The notes beneath the pieces were generated by a model that was not told the origin of the DNA, did no database searches, and was given only the letters and a program-made list of their open reading frames with translations. Below, piece by piece: positions 42,968 to 51,163 of a stretch of 62,507 nucleotides of DNA (its first letter is position 1; each line of letters starts with the position of its first letter). This stretch comes from Lachnospiraceae bacterium UBA7086 (GTDB lineage: Bacteria; Bacillota; Clostridia; Lachnospirales; Lachnospiraceae). The stretch covers positions 667-63,173 of the forward strand of contig DKZA01000038.1 of assembly GCA_002492525.1 (NCBI GenBank). The letters run 5' to 3'. The position numbers and the translations under genes were made by a program.

Positions 42968-43687
42968 ATGCAGGTTGCTGTTTGTGATTTTTTCCCCTAT
43001 AATAGTCAAGAGATACTGTCGGTTAAGACAGGAACGGAGGAACAGTCAGGCTGGATTTTAAACGGTTTTAAAGCTGTTGTTTCGTGGCCGGAGGATGTAG
43101 TGATGGAGAAATCTGTACAGGAGGAAGAACTTGATAGGATTCGGACCAAACTATCCGGGTACAGCGCTCAGGGGCAAAGGGATCTGATGATTACGCCGGG
43201 CAGCTACGGGGAAGGTTTTCTGGCGGACAAGCTGAATCTGAACCTGGAAGATTTGATTCGATGCGGGGATTATATTGGGGAGACTATAGATATGGCTCGT
43301 GAATGTGGAATCACCAGTCTGCTTTTGACAGGTGCCCTGGGAACGATTGCCATGTTGGGAGACGGTATATTAAATACTCACCTGCGGCAGGAAGCGGATG
43401 GTATGGAGACGTTGGCAGACTGTGTTCTTCTGGCGGGAGGCGATGCGGATCTTTCCCGCGGAATATTACATTGTAATACCGCAGATGATGTGGTGGAGAT
43501 CCTGTGGGTGACGGCTTTCTTACATCCGGCTGTAGAACAGCTTATGCGCAGGGTAGACCGTGTCCTCAAGAGCCGTGCCGGAGCACAGATGAAGATTGAG
43601 GCATTGGCTTTTTCTAACCGGTATGGCGTGCTTGGCAAGACGCCCGGGGCGGAAATGCTGCTGATGCTGCATCGAAAGTGGATGTAG
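42968..43687 (+). CDS. CbiD C-terminal-like protein, N-terminal half missing
   Basis: This protein aligns by motif to the C-terminal half of CbiD (cobalt-precorrin-5B C1-methyltransferase): LMITPGSYGEGF, CGDYIGETIDMARECG, LLLTGALGTIAMLGDGILNTH and FSNRYGVLG. CbiD is normally about 370 aa; the maximal frame here is 239 aa and lacks the N-terminal TTG-C-AA region. A promoter (TTGCTG 42975-42980, TATAAT 42998-43003) lies inside the frame. GGAGG at 43090-43094 suggests the ATG at 43103 (194 aa), although CbiD-like sequence seems to extend upstream of it. It may be a remnant or a repurposed domain. No other cbi gene is nearby. Confidence 0.7.
   Translation: MQVAVCDFFPYNSQEILSVKTGTEEQSGWILNGFKAVVSWPEDVVMEKSVQEEELDRIRTKLSGYSAQGQRDLMITPGSYGEGFLADKLNLNLEDLIRCGDYIGETIDMARECGITSLLLTGALGTIAMLGDGILNTHLRQEADGMETLADCVLLAGGDADLSRGILHCNTADDVVEILWVTAFLHPAVEQLMRRVDRVLKSRAGAQMKIEALAFSNRYGVLGKTPGAEMLLMLHRKWM
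42975..43003 (+). promoter_or_regulatory. Promoter inside the 5' end of the CbiD-like frame
   Basis: TTGCTG at 42975-42980 and TATAAT at 42998-43003 are 17 bp apart. A transcript from here would not include the ATG at 42968, which favours translation from 43103. Confidence 0.5.
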
Positions 43688-43715
43688 GACGGCATCGGGA
43701 TGGAGAGAAAGGAAT

Positions 43716-44303
43716 ATGGACAGAAAAGATATAGCCATTCGCACGGTAACGCCGCAAGATGCGCAGGCGCTCCTTGCGATTTATGCACCTTACATAATCA
43801 AAACAGCTGTTACCTTTGAATATGAAGTGCCTTCGGTGGAAGTTTTTGCAGACCGGATTGCGCATACGCTGGAGAGATATCCTTATCTGGCGGCAGAGCA
43901 TGAGAACCAGATTCTGGGTTATGTCTATGCGGGGCCGCTTCATGAAAGGCCGGCTTATGACTGGTCGGTGGAGACTTCAATCTATGTGCGTATGGATCAA
44001 AAGGGCAGAGGAATCGGCAGCGCGCTGTACCGGGAACTGGAGCAGATGCTGCAAAGGCAGGGAATCGTTAATACAGCGGCCTGTATTGCATACCCAGAGA
44101 CAGAGGATGAGTATCTGACAAAGGACAGTGTGCGGTTCCATGCAAAAAGAGGATACAGAATGGTGGGACAGTTCCATCAGTGTGCTTATAAGTTTGGACG
44201 CTGGTATCATATGGTCTGGATGGAGAAGCAGATCGGACCCCATGCGGACAGCATGACGCCGGTGACTCCTTTTGGACAATTGCAGGACAGAAGGCAGGGA
44301 TAG
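43716..44303 (+). CDS. GNAT acetyltransferase, phosphinothricin acetyltransferase type
   Basis: A 195-residue GNAT protein. IRTVTPQDAQALLAIYAPYI, TAVTFEYEVPS, YVYAGPLHERPAYDWSVETSIYV and GRGIGSALYRELE (acetyl-CoA loop) are characteristic of the PAT/methionine-sulfone subfamily. It probably N-acetylates a small amine or amino acid analogue. It lies between the CbiD-like gene and an FMN oxidoreductase gene, all on one strand. Confidence 0.88.
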   Translation: MDRKDIAIRTVTPQDAQALLAIYAPYIIKTAVTFEYEVPSVEVFADRIAHTLERYPYLAAEHENQILGYVYAGPLHERPAYDWSVETSIYVRMDQKGRGIGSALYRELEQMLQRQGIVNTAACIAYPETEDEYLTKDSVRFHAKRGYRMVGQFHQCAYKFGRWYHMVWMEKQIGPHADSMTPVTPFGQLQDRRQG

Positions 44304-44329
44304 TTAGAAAGAAAGGAAGGAAGTAAAGT

Positions 44330-45346
44330 ATGAATTATCAGGAAGTACTGGAAGCGGCAAGACCCTGTATGGGGCAGGTTTGCAAGGCTTGCGCCGTGTG
44401 TAACGGCAGAGCCTGCGGCAACAGGATACCCGGGCCGGGGGCCAAAGGTGTGGGGGATGTGGCCATACGTAATTATGAGGCATGGCAGAAGATCAGAATC
44501 AACATGGACACTCTGACGAAGAAACAGCAGGTAGATACGTCCATACAGTTGTTTGGAAAGACTTTTCAATATCCTTTTTTTGCCGGCCCGGTGGGAGCCG
44601 TGAATCTGCATTATGGCGATAAATATAATGATATGACTTATAACGATGTGCTGGTGGCGGCCTGTGCAGAGGCGGGGATTGTAGCTTTTACGGGAGACGG
44701 GACGAGTCCGGAAGTGGTCAGGGCGGCTGCGGCAGCCATTCAACAAAGAGGCGGTGCGGGCATCCCCACTATCAAACCCTGGAATTTTGAGACCATACAG
44801 GAGAAACTGGCACTTGTGAAAGAGGCAGGTGCCTATGCTGTGGCCATGGATATAGATGCGGCAGGTCTTCCCTTTTTAAAGAATATGGAGCCGCCGGCGG
44901 GTGCCAAATCCGTAGAGGAGATGAGTCAGATTATCAGGGAGGCAGGTCTTCCCTTTATCATTAAGGGCATTATGACGGTAAAAGGAGCTGTAAAGGCCAA
45001 GAAAGCCGGGGCTGCCGCAATCGTTGTGTCCAATCACGGAGGCAGGGTGTTAGACCAGTGCCCGGCTACGGCGGAAGTGTTGGAAAATATTGTGGAAGCC
45101 GTGGGTGGTTCCATGAAAGTACTGGTAGACGGGGGGATCCGATCCGGTGTGGATGTGTTTAAGGCTTTAGCCATGGGAGCGGACGGTGTTCTGATTGCCA
45201 GACCCTTTGTGACGGCGGTATATGGAGGCGGAGCGGAAGGCGTGCAGGCATATGTGGATAAGTTAGCTGCAGAATTGCGGGATACTATGGAAATGTGCGG
45301 GGCATATTCCATCGGAGAAATCGGCAGAGAGAAGATCTGGCATTAA
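44330..45346 (+). CDS. FMN-dependent alpha-hydroxy-acid dehydrogenase with Cys-rich N-terminus
   Basis: A 338-residue TIM-barrel flavoprotein of the lactate/glycolate oxidase family. The active-site motif VVSNHGGRVLDQCPATAEVL and the phosphate site VDGGIRSGVDVFKALAMGAD are intact. The N-terminus has five Cys (13, 18, 21, 24, 29; CKACAVCNGRACGN), which could bind an Fe-S cluster or zinc; this is not standard for classical members. In an anaerobe it is more likely a dehydrogenase than an oxidase. The substrate is unknown. Confidence 0.85.
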   Translation: MNYQEVLEAARPCMGQVCKACAVCNGRACGNRIPGPGAKGVGDVAIRNYEAWQKIRINMDTLTKKQQVDTSIQLFGKTFQYPFFAGPVGAVNLHYGDKYNDMTYNDVLVAACAEAGIVAFTGDGTSPEVVRAAAAAIQQRGGAGIPTIKPWNFETIQEKLALVKEAGAYAVAMDIDAAGLPFLKNMEPPAGAKSVEEMSQIIREAGLPFIIKGIMTVKGAVKAKKAGAAAIVVSNHGGRVLDQCPATAEVLENIVEAVGGSMKVLVDGGIRSGVDVFKALAMGADGVLIARPFVTAVYGGGAEGVQAYVDKLAAELRDTMEMCGAYSIGEIGREKIWH

Positions 45347-45427
45347 ATATCTTATGTTATTATATGACCGTATGAAAACCGGAAGGCGCAGCAGATTGGG
45401 CTGTGTAAATATCACAAGGAGCAGACC

Positions 45428-46843
45428 ATGAAGAAAACAGAGCATATAGTCAGGGAAGTCATGCCCGGTTCCATTGCCCAGGAGATGGAGATTACGCCGG
45501 GCGATGTACTTCTTGCGATTAACGACAAAGAAATAGAGGATGTGTTTGATTACCGCTACCTGATTAAGGACGAGTATATAGAAGTGCTTGTGCGCAAGCC
45601 GGACGGCGAGGAATGGCTCTTAGAGATTGAGAAAGAATATGATGACGATTTAGGTATAGAGTTTGAAAACGGCCTGATGAGTGACTATCGTTCCTGTAAT
45701 AACAAGTGTATTTTTTGCTTTATTGACCAGATGCCGCCGGGGATGCGGGAAACCTTATATTTTAAGGATGATGATTCTAGGCTTTCGTTTTTACAGGGAA
45801 ATTATATTACCCTGACCAATATGTCCGCAAAAGACGTGGAGCGGATTATTAAGATGCAGCTTGCGCCCATTAATATCTCCGTGCAGACCACGAATCCTCA
45901 GCTTCGGTGTATGATGCTGCATAACCGGTTTGCAGGAGAAAAATTACAGTATTTACAGCGGTTCTATGAAGGACATGTGGAGATGAACGGTCAGATTGTG
46001 TGCTGTAAGGGGGTCAATGACGGGGAGGAACTTCGCCGCAGCATCACGGATCTGATGGCGTATCTGCCTTTTATGCGCAGCGTGTCCGTGGTGCCGGCCG
46101 GAATCAGCAGATTCCGGGAAGGATTGTACCCGATAGATCTGTTTACCAGGCAGGAGGCTGGCCGGATCATCGATATGATTGAAGAATATCAGCCGCTATG
46201 TTATGAAAAATACGGTCTGCATTTTGTCCATGCCAGCGACGAGTTCTATATTCTGGCCGGCAGGGACTTTCCGGAAGAAGAGCGTTATGACGGCTATATC
46301 CAGTTGGAAAACGGTGTGGGCATGATGCGGCTTTTGATGGAAGAGTTTCATCAGGCCTATCAGGCGTCTATCAAGAACGAGTGTTATTATAAGATAAAGC
46401 AGGAATTGAAACGGACATTGACGGTGGCAACAGGAAAGCTTGCCAGTCCCACGCTGGAAGGATTTGCCGGGAGGCTGACGGAAGCCTATCCCGGACTTGT
46501 CATACAGGTCTGCGCCATTCGCAATGATTTCTTCGGGGAGACCATTACGGTTTCCGGGCTGGTGACCGGGCAGGATCTGATTGCCCAGCTGCAGGAGCAG
46601 CAGAGGATGGGAAAAGATCTGGGTGAAGTCCTTTTGATTCCTGCTAACATGTTGCGAAGCGGGGAGCAGGTGTTTTTGGATGATGTGACGGTATCGCAGG
46701 TGGAAGAGGCGTTGGGACTCCGGGTGGTGCCGGTGGAATCCGGCGGCCAGGACTTTGTGGATGCAGTTTTGGACCGGGCATATTCTATGGATAGAGACAA
46801 TGGGCAGTTTGTATATGTACAAGGGTATGACAGACAGCCGTGA
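45428..46843 (+). CDS. DUF512 protein (PDZ + radical-SAM-like)
   Basis: A 471-residue protein. An N-terminal PDZ-like domain (about 8-75; MPGSIAQEMEITPGDVLLAIND) is followed by a radical-SAM-type Cys cluster, Cys90-x3-Cys94-x2-Cys97 (SCNNKCIFCFIDQ), then MRETLYFKDDDSRLSFLQGNY. The C-terminal DUF512 part (about 290-465) includes VTGQDLIAQL. AAGGAG lies 8 nt before the ATG. The family is conserved in Clostridia, often next to the GTPase Der, and has no proven reaction; here the neighbours differ. Confidence 0.88.
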   Translation: MKKTEHIVREVMPGSIAQEMEITPGDVLLAINDKEIEDVFDYRYLIKDEYIEVLVRKPDGEEWLLEIEKEYDDDLGIEFENGLMSDYRSCNNKCIFCFIDQMPPGMRETLYFKDDDSRLSFLQGNYITLTNMSAKDVERIIKMQLAPINISVQTTNPQLRCMMLHNRFAGEKLQYLQRFYEGHVEMNGQIVCCKGVNDGEELRRSITDLMAYLPFMRSVSVVPAGISRFREGLYPIDLFTRQEAGRIIDMIEEYQPLCYEKYGLHFVHASDEFYILAGRDFPEEERYDGYIQLENGVGMMRLLMEEFHQAYQASIKNECYYKIKQELKRTLTVATGKLASPTLEGFAGRLTEAYPGLVIQVCAIRNDFFGETITVSGLVTGQDLIAQLQEQQRMGKDLGEVLLIPANMLRSGEQVFLDDVTVSQVEEALGLRVVPVESGGQDFVDAVLDRAYSMDRDNGQFVYVQGYDRQP

Positions 46844-46858
46844 GAGGAAGTATATCAT

Positions 46859-47476
46859 ATGGATTTTGTAGTCAGGAAATTGGAGAAGGAAGAAATCAGT
46901 TATATTTATCAAGCGTATATGACACAGGATTTTCCGCAGCAGGAACTGAAACCGCTTGGTCATATATTAAAAAGCATGGAGCGGGGGTATGGTTTTGCGC
47001 TGGGAATCTATAAAGGAACCGATCTGATGGGGTATGCTGTGTTTATTGTCACGGCTAAGAGTGCCCTGCTTGATTACTTTGCAATCGTGAAAGCGTACAG
47101 GGGAAAAGGCGTGGGGCACGAGGCGTTCCGTCTTTTGCAAAACTACTTTGAGGAACAACTGCCAGGGGTAAACGGCATCTATATTGAAGCGGAGCAGATT
47201 GATAAGGCAAAGGATGAGAAGGGGAGAACGATCCGCCGCCGCCGGATTGCCTTCTATCAGTCCTGCGGTTGTGAAATGACGGCATTGGAATCCAAATTGT
47301 TCGGTGTGGAGTACAGTATTTTATACCGGCAGCTTGGCAGTGTGTCGGTACAGCCTTCCTTTGAGGCGGTGGATCTGATTTACAGGACCATGTTCAAAAA
47401 GACACATTACCAGTGCTTTGTGAAGCTTGTAGATACGCTTCCGGTAAAGGCGGAAGAAGAAAGAGCGGAGGAGTAA
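46859..47476 (+). CDS. GNAT-family acetyltransferase
   Basis: A 205-residue GNAT protein. The acetyl-CoA loop is AIVKAYRGKGVGHEAFRLLQ; FIVTAKSALLDYFAIV and FYQSCGCEMTALESKLFGVEYSILY are the other family-like parts. The C-terminal extension (about 165-205) is charged and may bind a partner. It starts 15 bp after the DUF512 stop and ends 7 bp before the CobS-like gene. Substrate unknown. Confidence 0.8.
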   Translation: MDFVVRKLEKEEISYIYQAYMTQDFPQQELKPLGHILKSMERGYGFALGIYKGTDLMGYAVFIVTAKSALLDYFAIVKAYRGKGVGHEAFRLLQNYFEEQLPGVNGIYIEAEQIDKAKDEKGRTIRRRRIAFYQSCGCEMTALESKLFGVEYSILYRQLGSVSVQPSFEAVDLIYRTMFKKTHYQCFVKLVDTLPVKAEEERAEE

Positions 47477-47483
47477 GATATTT

Positions 47484-48251
47484 ATGAAAACGGTGTTCAA
47501 CAGTTTTCTCATTGCCATAGCCATGTATTCCAGGGTTCCTATGCCGAAGCTGGCCGAAAATCAGAAGCATATGAAATATGCGCTGTGCTTTGTTCCGGTG
47601 GTGGGTGTGGTGATTGGGGCCCTTATGTATCTTTGGGGCAGAATCTGCATGGCCTGCGGTTTCGGGCAGGTGTGCTTTGCCCTGGTGGGGATCGTGATTC
47701 CAATGATTGTCACAGGCGGGATTCACCTGGGCGGCATGATGAACACTGCGGACGCCCTTACTTGCGGTGAAAAAAGAGAAAAGAAACTGGAACTCTTAAG
47801 ATATCCCCATGTGGGACCTTCTGCGGTGACGGCTCTGGCAGGATACTGTTTTTTGTACGGAGCGGGACTGACACAGATCTGGAAGAAGGATCATCTTCTT
47901 CTCTTGGCCTTAAGCTTTATCATTTCCAGATGTTTAAGCGGATTGTCCATGGTATGGTTTCGCACAGCCAGAAAGGAAGGCGTTTTTTATACCGCAGCCT
48001 CGGCGGCACAGAAACAGACCGTGCGGGTGGTACTGGTGCTGCTTCTGGGCGGTTGTTTTATCTGGCTGATATTAATTTCACCTGTTATTGGTGCGGTGAC
48101 GGCACTGGCGGCCATGTGGGTCTGGACCTACTATTATTATATGTCCAAGAATCAGTTCGGCGGCATTACGGGAGAGCTGGCAGGGTATTTTGTATGTCTG
48201 TGCGAGTTGTCCAGCGTGTTGATCATTGGCTTTATGGGAAGGATGATGTGA
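47484..48251 (+). CDS. CobS-like membrane protein lacking two signature Asp residues
   Basis: A 255-residue polytopic protein with the fold and order of CobS (adenosylcobinamide-GDP ribazoletransferase): FNSFLIAIAMYSRVPMPK start, FVPVVGVVIGA, the loop GGIHLGGMMNTADALT (78-93), LRYPHVGPSAVTAL and FGGITGELAGYFVCLCELS. In CobS the loop normally reads H-x-D-G-x-x-D-T-x-D; here Gly83 and Asn87 replace the first two Asp and only Asp90 remains. Metal-dependent transfer may be lost or altered. Only one other corrinoid-like gene (CbiD-C) is in the window. Confidence 0.75.
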   Translation: MKTVFNSFLIAIAMYSRVPMPKLAENQKHMKYALCFVPVVGVVIGALMYLWGRICMACGFGQVCFALVGIVIPMIVTGGIHLGGMMNTADALTCGEKREKKLELLRYPHVGPSAVTALAGYCFLYGAGLTQIWKKDHLLLLALSFIISRCLSGLSMVWFRTARKEGVFYTAASAAQKQTVRVVLVLLLGGCFIWLILISPVIGAVTALAAMWVWTYYYYMSKNQFGGITGELAGYFVCLCELSSVLIIGFMGRMM

Positions 48252-48257
48252 TCGGAT

Positions 48258-51071
48258 ATGGGGGATAAGAAGATAGTGCTGGGAGTCCTGGCCCATGTGG
48301 ATGCGGGCAAGACGACGTTAGCGGAAGAGATCCTTTATAGAAGCGGTATGATACGCACGAGAGGGCGTGTAGATCATAAGGATGCTTTTCTGGATACGGA
48401 CAGACAAGAGCGGGAACGGGGCATTACGATTTTTGCCAAGCAGGCCGGGTTTACCTGGCGGGATATGGAGGTTACGCTTTTGGATACGCCCGGGCATGTG
48501 GATTTTGCGGCGGAGATGGAGCGTACCCTGCAGGTGTTGGATTATGCGGTGCTTATCATAAGCGCGACGGATGGCGTGCAGGGTCATACACTGACTTTAT
48601 GGAAATTATTGGAACGGTATCAGGTACCGGTATTTCTTTTTATCAATAAAATGGATCAGCCGGAAACAGATGCGGACGCACTGCTTGCAGAACTGAAAAA
48701 GAGTCTGGATGAGCGGTGCGTATCTTTTGTGTGTCCGAAAGATGGCGAGCCGGATGATTTTTACGAGAATATTGCAGTCTGTGATGATAGGCTGTTGGAA
48801 CAGTATCTGTACCGGGAAGAACAATCCGGGAGACAAGAGGACAATCCGCCTGTCAGTGAACAGGAGATTGCCGATTTGATCAGCGGACGCAAACTGTTTC
48901 CCTGCTTTTTTGGTTCCGCCCTGAAAGGGGAAGGGGTGGAAGAATTGTTGGAAGGGCTTTATCATTATACACGTATGCCCTCTTATCCGGAGATATTTGG
49001 GGCTCGTGTGTTTAAAATCAGCCGGGATGCCCAGGGGGTCAGGCTGACTCATGTTAAGATTACCGGCGGCAGTTTGAAAGTAAAGCAGATGATAAGAGCG
49101 GCAAAGCGGCAGGGAGATCAGATTACGGAAGAAGCATCTTATACGGAGGAGAAAGTCGATCAGATACGTCTGTATTCCGGCGAGAAGTATACGGTGGAGC
49201 AGGAAGTAAGGGCGGGAAGCATCTGCGCGCTGGCGGGACCGGCACATACCTTTTGTGGACAGGGAATCGGCGCAGAGAAAACGAATACGGTGACAGTGTT
49301 AGAACCGGTCATGACATATCGTATTGTACTGCCGCCGGGCAGTGACGTGCACAGCATGTATAATATGTTATGTCAACTAGAAGAGGAGGAACCACAGCTT
49401 CATATCGTCTGGAAAGAGCAGATTGGGGAAATTCATGCCCAGCTGATGGGGGAAGTGCAGATTGAGATTCTGCGGAATCTGATTCAGGAGCGGTTTGGGA
49501 CGGCGGTAGATTTTGATGAGGGAAGCATCGTCTATAAGGAAACCATTGCTGATGTGGTGGAAGGGGTCGGGCATTTTGAACCGTTACGGCATTATGCGGA
49601 AGTCCATTTGATTTTGGAACCGGGAGAACGGGGCAGTGGTTTACAGTTTTACAGCCGCTGCAGTGAGGATAAACTGGACAGGAACTGGCAGCGGTTGATT
49701 CTCACGCATTTGGAGGAGAAAGAGCACCTGGGTGTACTTGCAGGAGCGCCGATCACGGATATGCGGATTACGCTGGCGGCGGGAAAGGCCCATGTGAAGC
49801 ATACCGAGGGCGGAGATTTCAGGCAGGCTACTTACCGTGCGCTCAGGCAGGGACTCTGTCAGGCCAGGAGTATCCTGCTGGAGCCGGTTTATGCGTTCCG
49901 GATTGAGGTTCCGATGGATTTGATCGGGCGGGTTATGACAGATATGCAGACCCGGGCAGGCCGTTTTGATTCTCCACAGACGGAGGGAGAGCATGCAGTT
50001 TTAGTGGGAACGGTGCCTGTGTCCAAGATGGGAGGCTATCAGGCAAAACTGCTTGCTTATTCCGGCGGAAAGGGCCGTCTTACTACGGCGTTTACAGGAT
50101 ATGAGCCTTGTCATAATACTGAGGAAGTCATAGAAGAGATTGGATACGAGGCGGAGCATGATGTGGAAAATCCCTGCGGTTCCGTATTCTGTGCCCATGG
50201 AGCGGGATTTGTGGTGGAGTGGAACCGTGTGCAGGAGTATATGCATCTGGAGCCGGTATTGGCGGATGGCTGGAAACTGCAGGACGGTACGCTGTACGGT
50301 GCAGATGTTGACTTAAATAGTCAAGGTAAAGAGGAGGCAGGAAGCTTTGCAGCCCACTATGCCAGGAGAGCCGGCAGTGCCAGGATGAGCACGGCGGAAG
50401 ACTTCATTGGACAGGAGGAGATTGAAGAAATTTTCAACCGTACTTATGGATCCAGAGAGAGGAAGAAACAGGGGTGGGCCCGGACGATTCGTGTAGAAGC
50501 AGACTCCGATACGAAATACAAAGGGGAAAAGACGCCCCAGGAGGAATATCTGCTGGTGGACGGTTACAACATCATTTTTGCCTGGGAAGAGCTGCGCGAA
50601 TTGGCGAAGGTCAGTCTGGACGGTGCCAGAGGCAGGCTGATGGATATCTTAAGCAACTATCAGGCGTACCGCAGGATGCATCTGATTCTTGTGTTTGATG
50701 CCTATAAAGTAAAAGGGAATCCCGGAAGCGTGGTGCGGTATCATAATATTGACGTGGTCTACACGAAGGAAGCCGAAACAGCCGATCAGTATATTGAGAA
50801 AGCGGCGCACCGGATGAACCGGCAGTATCGTGTGCGGGTGGCTACCTCGGACGGTCTGGAACAGCTGATTATCATGGGAGCCGGTGCCGTCAGGGTCTCC
50901 GCCAATGAATTGCGGGAAGAGGTGCTTGCGGCATCTGCACAGCTGCGGCAGCTGTATCTCGAGAACGGAGAGTCAGAGACAGGAAACAGAAATTATCTGT
51001 TGGATGGAATTTCCGAAGAGACAGCGGCATATCTGGAGCAGAGTGTGTATGGAAATCAACAGGAGAAATAA
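48258..51071 (+). CDS. Fusion: TetM/EF-G-like ribosomal GTPase + Rae1/YacP-type NYN nuclease
   Basis: A 937-residue fusion. Residues 1-650 are a translational GTPase of the ribosome-protection type: G1 AHVDAGKTT (12-20), G2 RERGITI, G3 DTPGHVDF, G4 NKMD, domains III-V, and a C-terminal HGAGFVVEWN motif. The domain IV loop reads AGKAHVKHTEGGDFRQ, unlike the drug-displacing YSPVSTPADF of TetM. After a linker, residues about 763-900 form a NYN/PIN nuclease: LLVDGYNII (Asp768), VFDAYK (Asp814), ETADQYIE (Asp843) and TSDGLEQ (Asp865), all intact. B. subtilis Rae1 (YacP) cleaves mRNA in the ribosomal A site, and TetM-type GTPases also enter it. The protein probably couples ribosome binding to mRNA cleavage (inference). 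Confidence 0.88.
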   Translation: MGDKKIVLGVLAHVDAGKTTLAEEILYRSGMIRTRGRVDHKDAFLDTDRQERERGITIFAKQAGFTWRDMEVTLLDTPGHVDFAAEMERTLQVLDYAVLIISATDGVQGHTLTLWKLLERYQVPVFLFINKMDQPETDADALLAELKKSLDERCVSFVCPKDGEPDDFYENIAVCDDRLLEQYLYREEQSGRQEDNPPVSEQEIADLISGRKLFPCFFGSALKGEGVEELLEGLYHYTRMPSYPEIFGARVFKISRDAQGVRLTHVKITGGSLKVKQMIRAAKRQGDQITEEASYTEEKVDQIRLYSGEKYTVEQEVRAGSICALAGPAHTFCGQGIGAEKTNTVTVLEPVMTYRIVLPPGSDVHSMYNMLCQLEEEEPQLHIVWKEQIGEIHAQLMGEVQIEILRNLIQERFGTAVDFDEGSIVYKETIADVVEGVGHFEPLRHYAEVHLILEPGERGSGLQFYSRCSEDKLDRNWQRLILTHLEEKEHLGVLAGAPITDMRITLAAGKAHVKHTEGGDFRQATYRALRQGLCQARSILLEPVYAFRIEVPMDLIGRVMTDMQTRAGRFDSPQTEGEHAVLVGTVPVSKMGGYQAKLLAYSGGKGRLTTAFTGYEPCHNTEEVIEEIGYEAEHDVENPCGSVFCAHGAGFVVEWNRVQEYMHLEPVLADGWKLQDGTLYGADVDLNSQGKEEAGSFAAHYARRAGSARMSTAEDFIGQEEIEEIFNRTYGSRERKKQGWARTIRVEADSDTKYKGEKTPQEEYLLVDGYNIIFAWEELRELAKVSLDGARGRLMDILSNYQAYRRMHLILVFDAYKVKGNPGSVVRYHNIDVVYTKEAETADQYIEKAAHRMNRQYRVRVATSDGLEQLIIMGAGAVRVSANELREEVLAASAQLRQLYLENGESETGNRNYLLDGISEETAAYLEQSVYGNQQEK

Positions 51072-51078
51072 TATTTAA

Positions 51079-51128
51079 GAATTTTATAAGAAATCCCGTG
51101 GAATTTTGTAAGGAACATTCTTTATGAT
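51079..51128 (+). promoter_or_regulatory. 22-bp-spaced direct repeats before the OmpR regulator
   Basis: GAATTTTATAAGAAA (51079-51093) and GAATTTTGTAAGGAA (51101-51115) match at 13 of 15 positions and are spaced exactly 22 bp, two helical turns. A possible -10 TATGAT lies at 51123-51128. This is typical of an OmpR-family autoregulatory site. Confidence 0.55.
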
Positions 51129-51163
51129 GACTGCAGGCTTGCAGAAAGACGAGGTTTGATAAG

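Noticed and set aside
46196..46963. Minus-strand 255-aa open frame
   Set aside because: It overlaps the well-supported DUF512 and GNAT genes; composition is that of an antisense shadow.
48258..50250. Tetracycline resistance gene tet(M)-like
   Set aside because: The GTPase half looks like a ribosome-protection protein, but the domain IV loop lacks the drug-displacing sequence and a nuclease domain follows. A resistance call is not supported.
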